Shown: positions 9,306 to 17,812 of the stretch, in pieces | Position numbering within the stretch: the stretch's first letter is position 1 | How the letters are laid out: each line of letters opens with the position of its first letter | Source of the DNA: Novispirillum itersonii | Lineage (GTDB): Bacteria > Pseudomonadota > Alphaproteobacteria > Rhodospirillales > Rhodospirillaceae | Reading direction: 5' to 3' | Length of the DNA: 64,000 nucleotides | Assembly (NCBI RefSeq): GCF_014205675.1 | Contig: NZ_JACIIX010000008.1 | Span: 124,001-188,000, forward strand | Notes under the pieces: generated by a model | The model's input: only the letters and a program-made list of their open reading frames with translations | Database searches by the model: none | Told to the model about the DNA's origin: nothing | Translations under genes and position numbers: made by a program

Positions 9306-10088
9306 TCAGACCACGCGTTCGATCATCTTCTTCTTGATGTCGGCGATGGCTTTGGCCGGGTTCAGACCCTTCGGGCAGGTATTGGTGCAGTTCATGATGG
9401 TATGGCACCGATACAGCTTGAACGGATCTTCCAGATCATCCAGACGCTTGCCGGTGGCTTCGTCGCGGGAGTCCTGAATCCAGCGGGCCGCCTGCAACAG
9501 GATGGCCGGGCCGAGGTAACGGTCACCGTTCCACCAGTAGCTGGGGCAGGAGGTGGAGCAGCAGAAGCACAGGATGCATTCCCACAGACCGTCCAGCTTG
9601 GCGCGGTCTTCCGGGGACTGGAGCCGTTCGCCGCTGGGCGGGAACGGGGTGTCAGCCTGCATCCACGGCTCGATCGAGGCATATTGGGCGTAGACATGGG
9701 TCAGGTCGGGGACCAGATCCTTGATCACCGGCATATGCGGCAGCGGGTAGATCTTGACGTCACCCTTCACGTCGTCGATGGGCTTCAGGCAGGCCAAGGT
9801 ATTGGTGCCGTCGATGTTCATCGAGCAGGAGCCACAGATGCCTTCGCGGCAGGAGCGGCGCAGGGTGAGGGTGGAGTCCACCTCGTTCTTGATCTTCAGC
9901 AGGGCGTCCAGCACCATCGGGCCGCAGGCGTCGAGATCCACCTCGAAGGTGTCAACGCGCGGGTTCTGGCCGCTGTCCGGATCATAGCGGTAAATCTTGA
10001 ACTTCTTGACGCGCTTGGCGCCGGCCGGAGCCTTAAAGGTCTTGCCTTCGGTCACCCGGCTATTGGCGGGAAGGTTGAATTCAGCCAT
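9306..10088 (-). CDS. sdhB: Succinate dehydrogenase iron-sulfur subunit
   Basis: Electron-transfer subunit of complex II, 260 residues. The N-terminal ferredoxin domain has CREGICGSC plus a further Cys (TLAC) for the [2Fe-2S] cluster. [16 protein letters not shown] provides [4Fe-4S] ligands and [17 protein letters not shown] the [3Fe-4S] ligands and part of the quinone site. Residues 1-20 look like a normal bacterial N-terminus. It lies 24 bp downstream of sdhA and is last in the operon, followed by a terminator. Cytoplasmic face of the inner membrane. Confidence 0.97.
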   Translation of the reverse strand: MAEFNLPANSRVTEGKTFKAPAGAKRVKKFKIYRYDPDSGQNPRVDTFEVDLDACGPMVLDALLKIKNEVDSTLTLRRSCREGICGSCSMNIDGTNTLACLKPIDDVKGDVKIYPLPHMPVIKDLVPDLTHVYAQYASIEPWMQADTPFPPSGERLQSPEDRAKLDGLWECILCFCCSTSCPSYWWNGDRYLGPAILLQAARWIQDSRDEATGKRLDDLEDPFKLYRCHTIMNCTNTCPKGLNPAKAIADIKKKMIERVV

Positions 10089-10112
10089 GGGTTTATCCTC
10101 TCGGCGTCCGGA

Positions 10113-11903
10113 TTAGTACACGCGCTTCTGCGGCTTGATGTACTCGACTTCGTCGGTCCACGTGTAGGTGTGAACCGCACGGTAATCGAGGGAGACGTTG
10201 TACTTGTCATCCACATAAGCCAGGGTGTGCTTCATCCATTCGGCGTCGTCACGCTCCGGATAATCTTCGTGGGCATGGGCACCACGGGATTCCTTGCGGG
10301 CTTCCGCCGACACCATGGTGGCGTTGGCGCAGGCCATCAGGTTTTCCAGCTCCAGACCTTCGATCAGGTCGGTGTTGAACACCAGCGAGCGGTCGGTGAT
10401 GCCCATGTCCGGCATGGAGGCGGCGATCTTCTTCAGATTATCGACGCCTTCAGACAGGGACTTGGAGGTACGGTACACCGCCGCATCCAGCTGCATCGCC
10501 TTCTGCATGTCCAGACGGATATCGGCGACACGGCGTTCGCCCTTGGCGTTGCGCACGCGGTCCAGACGGTCCAGCGCGTTCTGACCGGCATCGGCCGGCA
10601 GGCCCTTGTGCTTGGTGTTCGGCTTCACCAGTTCGGCAGCGCGGTGGGCGGCAGCACGGCCGAACACCACGAGGTCGAGCAGCGAGTTGGTGCCCAGACG
10701 GTTGGCGCCATGCACCGACACGCAGGCGGCTTCACCGACGGCCATCAGGCCGCCACACAGGTTGTCCGGGTTGTCCTTGGTCGGACGCACCACTTCACCG
10801 GTGTAGATGGTCGGAATACCGCCCATGTTGTAGTGCACGGTCGGCAGAACCGGAATCGGTTCCTTGGTGGCATCGACGCCCGCGAAAATCTTCGAGGTTT
10901 CGGTGATGCCCGGCAGACGGCTGTGCAGGGTTTCGGCGCCCAGATGTTCCATGTGCAGGAAGATGTGGTCGGCACCCTTGCCGACGCCACGGCCTTCGCG
11001 GATTTCCATGGTCATCGCGCGCGACACGACGTCGCGGGAGGCCAGATCCTTGGCGGTCGGGGCATAGCGCTCCATGAAGCGTTCACCGGCGGAGTTGGTC
11101 AGATAACCGCCTTCGCCGCGCGCCCCTTCGGTGATCAGACAGCCGGAGCCGTAGATGCCGGTGGGGTGGAACTGCACGAATTCGTGGTCCTGGAGCGGCA
11201 GGCCGGCGCGGGCGACCATGCCGTTGCCGTCGCCGGTGCAGGTATGGGCCGAGGTGCAGGAGAAGTAGGCACGGCCATACCCGCCGGTGGCGAGAACGGT
11301 CTGATGGGCCTGGAAGCGGTGGATGGTGCCGGTGGCCATATCCAGCGCGACAACGCCCAGGCATTCGCCGGTCTGCGGATCCATCATCAGGTCCAGCGCG
11401 AAGTATTCGACGAAGAATTCCGCCTTATGCTTCAGGCTCTGCTGATACAGGGTGTGCAGGATGGCGTGGCCGGTACGGTCGGCGGCGGCGCAGGCGCGCT
11501 GCACCGGGGCCTTGCCGTAATCGCGCATGTGGCCGCCGAACGGGCGCTGGTAGATCTTGCCTTCCGGAGTGCGGGAGAACGGAACGCCGTAGTGTTCCAG
11601 TTCGTGCACGGCCGGGATGGCCTCGCGGCACATGTATTCGATGGCGTCCTGGTCACCCAGCCAGTCCGACCCCTTGACGGTGTCGTACATGTGCCACTGC
11701 CACCTGTCTTCCGCCATGTTGCCCAGCGCGGCACCGATGCCGCCCTGTGCCGCCACGGTGTGGGAGCGGGTGGGGAACACCTTGGTGATACAGGCGGTCT
11801 TCAGACCGGCGGCGACCATGCCGAAGGTGGCGCGCAGACCGGCCCCGCCGGCCCCGACGACAACCACATCATACTTGTGGTCGACAAACGTATAAGCGGC
11901 CAT
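10113..11903 (-). CDS. sdhA: Succinate dehydrogenase flavoprotein subunit
   Basis: FAD-carrying catalytic subunit oxidising succinate to fumarate in the TCA cycle and respiratory chain, 596 residues, the standard length. The N-terminal dinucleotide fold is [32 protein letters not shown] contains the conserved His region for covalent FAD attachment. [21 protein letters not shown] forms the substrate site, and the C-terminal [13 protein letters not shown] is typical of alphaproteobacterial SdhA. The gene starts 5 bp after sdhD and ends 24 bp before sdhB. Its codon use is notably clean compared with flanking genes, as expected for a highly expressed gene. Confidence 0.98.
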   Translation of the reverse strand: MAAYTFVDHKYDVVVVGAGGAGLRATFGMVAAGLKTACITKVFPTRSHTVAAQGGIGAALGNMAEDRWQWHMYDTVKGSDWLGDQDAIEYMCREAIPAVHELEHYGVPFSRTPEGKIYQRPFGGHMRDYGKAPVQRACAAADRTGHAILHTLYQQSLKHKAEFFVEYFALDLMMDPQTGECLGVVALDMATGTIHRFQAHQTVLATGGYGRAYFSCTSAHTCTGDGNGMVARAGLPLQDHEFVQFHPTGIYGSGCLITEGARGEGGYLTNSAGERFMERYAPTAKDLASRDVVSRAMTMEIREGRGVGKGADHIFLHMEHLGAETLHSRLPGITETSKIFAGVDATKEPIPVLPTVHYNMGGIPTIYTGEVVRPTKDNPDNLCGGLMAVGEAACVSVHGANRLGTNSLLDLVVFGRAAAHRAAELVKPNTKHKGLPADAGQNALDRLDRVRNAKGERRVADIRLDMQKAMQLDAAVYRTSKSLSEGVDNLKKIAASMPDMGITDRSLVFNTDLIEGLELENLMACANATMVSAEARKESRGAHAHEDYPERDDAEWMKHTLAYVDDKYNVSLDYRAVHTYTWTDEVEYIKPQKRVY

Positions 11904-11908
11904 CTGTC

Positions 11909-12289
11909 TCAGCCTCCAATCGCAACGAACAGCACCGACACCACGCCGAACACGCCGAGGGCGATGCTCAGCAGCTTGATCGCCACGATGCTGGCGGTCT
12001 TCACGGCATGGCAGTGCACATAGTCTTCAATCACCACCTGCAACCCGAGCTGGGCATGGTGGAACACCGCCGCCAGCAGCAGGACCAGCAGGGAGGCATT
12101 CAGGGGGTTCTTCAGCCAGGCATGCATGGAGGCATAATCGGCGCCGACATTGGCGGCGATCGACACCACGAACCAGAACACCAGCGGCACCATCGCCACG
12201 GCGGTCAGGCGCTGCTGCCACCAGTGATGGACGCCTTCCTTGGCGGAACCGAGGCCGCGGGCGCGGCCAAGCGGAGTACGCAGGCTCAT
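11909..12289 (-). CDS. sdhD: Succinate dehydrogenase membrane anchor subunit
   Basis: Small hydrophobic anchor of complex II, 126 residues with three predicted membrane helices (about 32-53, 64-86 and 99-121). It has the conserved [16 protein letters not shown] entry to helix 1 and [16 protein letters not shown] in helix 2, which includes family heme and quinone-site residues. The ATG at 12289 has a GGGAGAGAGAG purine stretch upstream; an open frame extends to 12328, but those residues run into the sdhC gap. It lies between sdhC (22 bp gap) and sdhA (5 bp gap). Confidence 0.92.
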   Translation of the reverse strand: MSLRTPLGRARGLGSAKEGVHHWWQQRLTAVAMVPLVFWFVVSIAANVGADYASMHAWLKNPLNASLLVLLLAAVFHHAQLGLQVVIEDYVHCHAVKTASIVAIKLLSIALGVFGVVSVLFVAIGG

Positions 12290-12311
12290 TTCTCTCTCTC
12301 CCGCAGTCGTG

Positions 12312-12695
12312 TTAGAGGGCCAGGCCAAGGATCCACGCCAGCACGGTCAGGGCCGCGGCGGCGGCCAGAACGATGATGCCGGACTTGTAGATCTCTTCTT
12401 TCTCGAACAGCTTGCCAGCGTCCCAGAACAGGTGACGGATGCCGTTGCACAGGTGGTAAAACAGCGCGAAGCTCCAGCCCAGCAGCAGCAGGCGGCCGAA
12501 CCACGACCCGATCAGGGATGCGGCGGTGGCATAGGCCTGCGGACCGGCGGCAGCCGAGCCCAGCCAGTACAGCAGCAGCAGGGTGCCGACCACAAGGGCG
12601 ATACCGGTGATGCGATGGCTGATCGACATCGCCATGTGCAGCTTGAAGGAGTAAATCTGGAGATGGGGGGACAGGGGCCTGGAGTCAGGTTTCAT
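12312..12695 (-). CDS. sdhC: Succinate dehydrogenase cytochrome b556 subunit
   Basis: Heme b anchor subunit of complex II, 127 residues. Signatures are RPLSPHLQIY and SISHRITG at the N-terminus and FYHLCNGIRHLFWD in helix 2, whose first His is the usual axial heme ligand. Three membrane helices are visible. It is the first gene of sdhCDAB; its promoter should lie in the 612-bp intergenic region upstream. Confidence 0.95.
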   Translation of the reverse strand: MKPDSRPLSPHLQIYSFKLHMAMSISHRITGIALVVGTLLLLYWLGSAAAGPQAYATAASLIGSWFGRLLLLGWSFALFYHLCNGIRHLFWDAGKLFEKEEIYKSGIIVLAAAAALTVLAWILGLAL

Positions 12696-13307
12696 GGCGC
12701 GGGCCTCTCGACAGCTTTCCGATCACCCGGTGCGGATCCCTTGTTTTGTCGGGGTTGGTCCGGGGGCACGATGAGTCCATAAAATGGCGATGCGGGCTTG
12801 GTTTAGCCCCTGACCGCCGGGGTTGTCAACGTTGCGATGGGGCGGTTGTGTGGTTTTTCCTACCCTCTCGGGTGGGTGACTGGCTGGACTCTTTCAAAAT
12901 GAACGGGTTCTCTTTGCAAGTCATAATAATCACCGTCCGGCCAATTGCCCGAATAGTTTGGGAAAGCGCACCGTATCCTCCCCCGAACGGGGAGGGGGTT
13001 GCCTTTTTTACGCCCCACTCCCCGGTTTGGATCAGGAGTCGTGTGCGCCGCAGCAGCCCCCGGCCGGAAACGGGGATGACGGAGGGATGTGACGTAAGGG
13101 TGTGACGCATGGGTGTGACGCAGGGGTGTGACGCAGGGGTGTGACATAGACACTTGACTTTGCCCCCCCTGATGTCCGAGTCATCACGGCCGCCCGTGAC
13201 CGGTGGTCCTGTCAGCCGGAGCTGTCCGGCCTGACCGCCGCAGCCACCGGGGCGCAGGATCCGCCCGGACCCCGGGCTCAGAACGGCTTCAAGGCAGGCA
13301 CAGACGC
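12696..13307. other. Intergenic region (612 bp) upstream of sdhC and the HerA-like gene
   Basis: No gene is supported: open frames on both strands lack ribosome sites and family resemblance. The region must hold the divergent promoters of sdhCDAB and the ATPase gene. Visible structure includes a hairpin at 12978-13000 (CCTCCCC, loop CGAACG, GGGGAGG) followed within a few bases by six Ts, and a run of 13-bp direct repeats at 13084-13148 annotated separately. Confidence 0.7.
13084..13148 (+). repeat. Five 13-bp tandem direct repeats (GGGTGTGACGCAG-like)
   Basis: Units start at 13084 (14-bp diverged copy), 13098, 13111, 13124 and 13137 (last one incomplete), with unit GGGTGTGACGCAG/T. The period is 13 bp. 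The array sits in the sdhC/HerA-like intergenic space, about 160 bp before the ATPase start. It could be a slippage-prone microsatellite or an iteron-like cluster of protein sites. Nothing else in the window matches it. Confidence 0.85.
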
Positions 13308-14975
13308 ATGACGGTCATGATCGAGATGGGAAAAACGCAGAGTGGGACTCCGGCGTTGCTCGATCTGGAAGAGCTGCTGGCGACGCGTCTTCTGGTGCAG
13401 GGCAATTCCGGCTCCGGCAAGTCGCATCTGCTGCGGCGGCTGGTGGAACAGAGCGCCAGTCAGGTCCAGCAGGTGTTGATCGACCCGGAAGGGGATTTCG
13501 TCACGCTGGCCGAACAGTACGGCCATGTGGCGATTGATGCCGCCGAGCATACGGAAAACGGGCTGGTGCAGGTGGCAGGACGGGTGCGGCAACACCGGAT
13601 CTCGGTGGTGCTGTCGCTGGAAAATCTGGAGATGGACCGCCAGATGCGGGCAGCCGCCGCTTTCCTGAACGGCCTGTTCGATGCGGCGCGGGAATTCTGG
13701 TACCCGGTGCTGGTGGTGGTCGATGAGGCGCAGCTGTTTGCCCCGGCGGCAGCGGGCGAGGTTTCGGACGAGGCCCGCAAGTTTTCCCTCGGGGCGATGA
13801 CCAACCTGATGTGCCGGGGCCGTAAGCGCGGTCTGGCCGGGGTGATTGCCACCCAGCGCCTTGCCAAGCTGGCGAAGAATGTGGCGGCGGAAGCCTCCAA
13901 CTTTCTGATGGGCCGCACCTTTCTGGATATCGACATGGCCCGCGCCGCTGATCTTCTCGGGATGGAACGGCGGCAGGCCGAGGCCTTCCGTGATCTTCAG
14001 CGCGGGCAGTTCATCGCCCTTGGCCCGGCGCTGTCGCGGCGTCCGCTGCCGATCCGCATCGGCTCGGTGGAAACCTCCGGCCGGTCGTCCAGCCCGAAAC
14101 TGGTGCCGCCGCCGCCGTCGCTGGAAGATGCCCGTGATCTGCTGATGGCCACCGATGCGCCGGAAACCCCACGGGTTGCCGTGGTCCGCCCGTCGCCGAC
14201 CGCCACCGACGAAACCCTGCGCTCGCTGGCGGCGGCCCTGTCGGCGGCGGCACAGGCCCCGGCCCCGGTGCTGGCGGCGGTACCGTCTTCCGTGGACGGG
14301 GAAGAGGCTGAGGATGACCTGTTGGCGGCCTGTGATGTTGACGCCGCTGAGGAAGACGGGACTGACAGGGACGAAGTCGCTGGGACTGAGGCCCCGGCTC
14401 TGGAGGCTTCCCCGGTTTCCGTGGCTCCGGCGGTCAGTCTTCCGGCAGACCAGACCCTGCCGCAGATCGGCACCAGTGCTTTCTATGATGCGATCCTGCG
14501 CGATCTGCTGCTGGATCCCGATGCGCCTTACCGTTCGGTGCAGGTGCTGTATCAGGAGTTCATCACCCGCTGTAAGTCCTACGGCGTCAGCGGGCGCGGG
14601 ATTGATCTTAATGGGTTCCGGCGGCGGCTGGCGACGGCCCGGGCCGGGGTGGATGAAGCCCTTGCCCAGACCCCGGAGTGGGGTGAGGCGGAACAGGTGG
14701 CCGCCGGATTGCCGGAAGACCTTCAGGCCCTGTATCTGCTGCTGGCCCGGGCGGCGCTGGCCGCAGAGCCGTGCCCGTCCGACGCCGCCATTGCCAAGGC
14801 GCGCGGCAGCCGGTCCGCCCGCCGGGCCCGGGGGCTGCTGAGCTATCTGGAGCAGCGCGACATGATCCGCATCCGCGATGATGTCTACGGCAACCGCTGC
14901 ATCCTGCTGACGGCTCTGAACTGGGAAACCGCCCCGGGCAACCCCGAGGCCGATCTGTCAGCGGAAGCCTGCTGA
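13308..14975 (+). CDS. HerA/FtsK-like P-loop ATPase (DUF87-type) with disordered linker
   Basis: A 555-residue cytosolic ATPase. Walker A is GNSGSGKSHLL at about residues 34-44, Walker B is VLVVVDEAQLF at about 140, and GVIATQRLAKLAKN is the sensor-like segment typical of HerA/VirB4-related enzymes. A low-complexity Ala/Pro/Glu-rich linker (about 265-400) leads to a C-terminal helical domain of about 150 residues containing GSRSARRARGLLSYLEQRDM, which resembles a winged-helix DNA-binding segment. The start at 13308 is the first ATG of the conserved part, with only a weak AAGGCAGG upstream; an ATG at 13317 or codons back to 13203 are alternatives. No NurA-like nuclease is adjacent, so the role is unknown. 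Confidence 0.8.
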   Translation: MTVMIEMGKTQSGTPALLDLEELLATRLLVQGNSGSGKSHLLRRLVEQSASQVQQVLIDPEGDFVTLAEQYGHVAIDAAEHTENGLVQVAGRVRQHRISVVLSLENLEMDRQMRAAAAFLNGLFDAAREFWYPVLVVVDEAQLFAPAAAGEVSDEARKFSLGAMTNLMCRGRKRGLAGVIATQRLAKLAKNVAAEASNFLMGRTFLDIDMARAADLLGMERRQAEAFRDLQRGQFIALGPALSRRPLPIRIGSVETSGRSSSPKLVPPPPSLEDARDLLMATDAPETPRVAVVRPSPTATDETLRSLAAALSAAAQAPAPVLAAVPSSVDGEEAEDDLLAACDVDAAEEDGTDRDEVAGTEAPALEASPVSVAPAVSLPADQTLPQIGTSAFYDAILRDLLLDPDAPYRSVQVLYQEFITRCKSYGVSGRGIDLNGFRRRLATARAGVDEALAQTPEWGEAEQVAAGLPEDLQALYLLLARAALAAEPCPSDAAIAKARGSRSARRARGLLSYLEQRDMIRIRDDVYGNRCILLTALNWETAPGNPEADLSAEAC

Positions 14976-14990
14976 AGCCGGTGGCGGCGG

Positions 14991-16505
14991 CTATTCCATC
15001 CATGTGCGGATGATCAGGGTCTCCAGATTGATCTCGACAATCCGGTGATTGCCGCTGTCGCTGACCAGCAGGCGGCCGTCTCCGGCATCCCACACCCCGG
15101 CGGGGTCCCGCAGGGGGCGGCACAGGGCATCGGTGCAGACCAGCGTGTCGTCCTTCAGGGCGGTCAGCAGGCCGTCTTCCCGCGTCAGCAGGCGCAGGGT
15201 GCCGTTATAGGTGTCGGCAATCATCAGATCCGGCATAAGATCCGGCGTCAGGTCCGCTTCCGGGCCAGACCCCGACAGGCACAGGCCGAGCGGGTGCTGT
15301 AACAGGGCGTCCGCCAGCGGCCCGTCGTGCAGGCCGAATTCGAACAACCCCTGTCCGCACAGGGTGGTCACCGTTTCCGCCTTCAGGTCCAGACAGCGGA
15401 TGGCGGAACTCTCGGCGTCGGCAAAATACAGGTGGCCCGCTTCGGCCAGCAGGCACAGGCCGCTGGGCTGGGCCAGCAGGGCTTCCTCCGCCGGGCCATC
15501 GACCAGACTTTCGCCGCCGGTTCCGGCCAGAGCCCGCAGTTGCCCCCGCCCCAGCTCCAGCCCGCCGATCTGGTGGGTTCCGGCATTGGCGAACATCAGG
15601 AAGCCCCGGTGGATCTCCACATCCCATGGCGAGGCCAGCGCCGTCCGCTCCCCATCCCGGGCAAGAAAGGGCAGGGCATCCCCGCGTTTCCCGGTGCCGC
15701 CGATGGTGGTGACGATGCCGGTGACGCGGTCAATCCGCCGCAGGGCATGGTTGCCGGTATCGGCCACATATAGGGCGGCAGCATCGGCGGCCACCCCCTG
15801 CGGGGCATTGAAGCGGGCACGGTGGGCCGGTCCATCGACCAACCCGGCGGTGCCATGGCCGAAGCGGGTCAGTTCCTGCCCGCTGTCATCGGCCAGCACG
15901 ATCTGGTTATGGCCGGTGTCGGCAATGGCCCAGTGGCGGTTGGTTTCCGGGGCCACCAACGGCAGGGGGCGGATTTTTCCGGGAAAGCGCAGCCGCCCGC
16001 CGCCGGGGTCCGGGGTGGCCAGAGGGATCGGGGTCGGCGACAGCTGCCCCCGCCCGGCCAGTGTGCCGAGCAGATCATGGAACCCCTGCATCATCCGGTC
16101 AGGATCGGGTTCGCCGGACATCTGCCCGACAATCCGGCCATCCGGGGCGACCACCACCAGTGTCGGCCAGGCGCGGATGGCGTATTGCTCCCACAGCACC
16201 CGCTGCGGGTCGTGGATCACCGGGTGGCGGATGCCATGGCGGGCGATGGTATCCGCCACCATGCCGGGGTCCTGTTCCGCCGCAAATTTGGGGGAATGGA
16301 TGCCGATAATGGTGACACGGTCGGCGAAGACATCCTCGATCCGGCGCAGCGTCGGCAGAATCTGCACGCAGTTGATACAGCCGCTGGTCCAGAAATCCAG
16401 CAGGGTGACGCGTCCGCGCAGATCGGCCAGCGTCAACGGTGCGGGCACGTTGAACCATGTCAGTCCGGGGTGGTCGAAGCCGGGGGCGCGGGTGGGGCCG
16501 AACAT
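14991..16505 (-). CDS. Thioredoxin-like / NHL-repeat protein (NHLRC2-like)
   Basis: Two-part protein of about 504 residues. A thioredoxin/TlpA-like domain (about 1-150) contains TLLDFWTSGCINCVQILPTL, with a CxNC redox motif. It is followed by a six-bladed NHL-type propeller with recurring ADTGNH, ADTYNG and SDSGNH blade signatures. The architecture matches NHLRC2 and bacterial relatives; the biochemical role is not established. No signal peptide is evident, so it is probably cytosolic. The start is uncertain: the ATG at 16505 gives a compact N-terminus, but in-frame ATGs at 16565 and 16592 also exist and none has a strong ribosome site. It is divergent from the universal stress gene. Confidence 0.8.
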   Translation of the reverse strand: MFGPTRAPGFDHPGLTWFNVPAPLTLADLRGRVTLLDFWTSGCINCVQILPTLRRIEDVFADRVTIIGIHSPKFAAEQDPGMVADTIARHGIRHPVIHDPQRVLWEQYAIRAWPTLVVVAPDGRIVGQMSGEPDPDRMMQGFHDLLGTLAGRGQLSPTPIPLATPDPGGGRLRFPGKIRPLPLVAPETNRHWAIADTGHNQIVLADDSGQELTRFGHGTAGLVDGPAHRARFNAPQGVAADAAALYVADTGNHALRRIDRVTGIVTTIGGTGKRGDALPFLARDGERTALASPWDVEIHRGFLMFANAGTHQIGGLELGRGQLRALAGTGGESLVDGPAEEALLAQPSGLCLLAEAGHLYFADAESSAIRCLDLKAETVTTLCGQGLFEFGLHDGPLADALLQHPLGLCLSGSGPEADLTPDLMPDLMIADTYNGTLRLLTREDGLLTALKDDTLVCTDALCRPLRDPAGVWDAGDGRLLVSDSGNHRIVEINLETLIIRTWME

Positions 16506-16780
16506 GGGGGGCGTCAAACTCCGGGGTGCGGAAGCGGGCTGGGAAGCAGTCTGGCAGACTACCATATCAGAAGTGGCATGCCCGCCCTGCATTTATGGAT
16601 ATTTCTTCCCCTGCGCGGCGTGCGGTATTATCATCCTCTAATGGTGCTACATCAAAAGGCAATTGGTCTTTTCCGGCGCAGGATGCAACAGCCTGTGGCG
16701 GTCCGCACCGGAAAACCGACAACAGCCGGATACCATGGGGTTCCGGCGTCCGGTCGGCAACGGCAGTTGAGGAGGAAATC

Positions 16781-17623
16781 ATGGCGTTCCGGGATATTGT
16801 GGTGCTGGTGGACTCTGCGGCGAAGAGTGAAAAGGCGCTGGATCAGGCGGTGCGGCTGGCGCAGCGCCACGATGCGCATCTGATCGGTCTGCACGTCCGT
16901 TCGCTGCCGCAGATGCCGAATTATGTGGTGACGCAGCTTGGCCCCGATGTGCTGGACATGCAGCGCCAGTGGAACGAGGAAGCGGCGGTGGCGGCCAAGG
17001 CCCTGTTCGACCGGAAGACGGTGGGGATGGAAGCCCGCTGTGAATGGCGCGACGTGGAAGGCCCGCTGCTGGATCAGGTGACCCTGCATGCCAAATACGC
17101 CGATCTGGTGGTGACCACGCAGTACGAGCCGGGCTCGGACAGCATTGACGGTCAGGCCGAGGTGGTGGACCAGCTGGTTCTGGGCAGTGGCCGCCCGGTG
17201 CTGGTGGTGCCCTATGCCGGAACCTTCGCGGAAATCGGCCGCCGGGTGATGGTGGCGTGGAACGGTACGCGGGAAGCCACCCGCGCCGTGGCCGATGCCA
17301 TGCCGTTCCTGAAGGCGGCGGATGCGGTGGAAGTGGTGTCGGTCAACGGCGGCAACGGCCATGGCCGGGACGGTCACGGTGATATTCCCTCGGCGGATAT
17401 CTGCCTGCATCTGGCCCGCCATGGCGTCAAGGCCGATGCGGAACACATCATGGCGGTGGATCTGGCGGTGGGCGATGCCCTGCTGTCCCGCTGCGCTGAT
17501 GAAGGCACCGATCTGCTGGTGATGGGGGCCTATGGCCGGTCGCGTCTGCGGGAGCTGATCCTTGGCGGGGCGACCCGCGAAATTCTGAAGCAGATGACGG
17601 TGCCGGTGCTGATGTCGCACTGA
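16781..17623 (+). CDS. Universal stress protein with two UspA domains
   Basis: A 280-residue tandem UspA protein. Domain 1 (about 1-145) begins with FRDIVVLVDSAAKSEKALDQA. Domain 2 begins with RRVMVAWNGTREATRAVADA and ends with the family signature LLVMGAYGRSRLRELILGGATREIL, which contains the G-2x-G-9x-G(S/T)-type nucleotide loop. The ATG at 16781 has a strong GAGGAGG ribosome site; an open frame reaching back to 16457 overlaps the divergent thioredoxin gene and is not supported. Usually induced under stress or stationary phase. The trigger is not visible here. Confidence 0.92.
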   Translation: MAFRDIVVLVDSAAKSEKALDQAVRLAQRHDAHLIGLHVRSLPQMPNYVVTQLGPDVLDMQRQWNEEAAVAAKALFDRKTVGMEARCEWRDVEGPLLDQVTLHAKYADLVVTTQYEPGSDSIDGQAEVVDQLVLGSGRPVLVVPYAGTFAEIGRRVMVAWNGTREATRAVADAMPFLKAADAVEVVSVNGGNGHGRDGHGDIPSADICLHLARHGVKADAEHIMAVDLAVGDALLSRCADEGTDLLVMGAYGRSRLRELILGGATREILKQMTVPVLMSH

Positions 17624-17812
17624 GGCTGTCCTGTTATTTCTGTCCGCAGGCGTCTCCGGTGATTCCGGGGGCGCCTGTGGTGTTTCAAGGGGGTAATCGC
17701 CGTCAGTCATGAAAATGCCGCATTTGTTTTACGCAGGTTTCATGTTGATGCGGGCCGCCCGCAGGTAAAGTCCGGCCAGTCCCAACCCACCCGATACTGG
17801 GGGTATAGTGCC

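Noticed and set aside
9267-12023. A 918-codon plus-strand open frame opposite sdhB and sdhA
   Set aside because: It is exactly antisense to two certain genes, has a His/Gly/Val-rich composition typical of reverse-strand frames in GC-rich DNA, and shows no family motif.
17690-17812. Pho box upstream of phoX
   Set aside because: CAGTCATGAAAATG and TTTCATG occur, but I could not find two properly spaced CTGTCAT half-sites.
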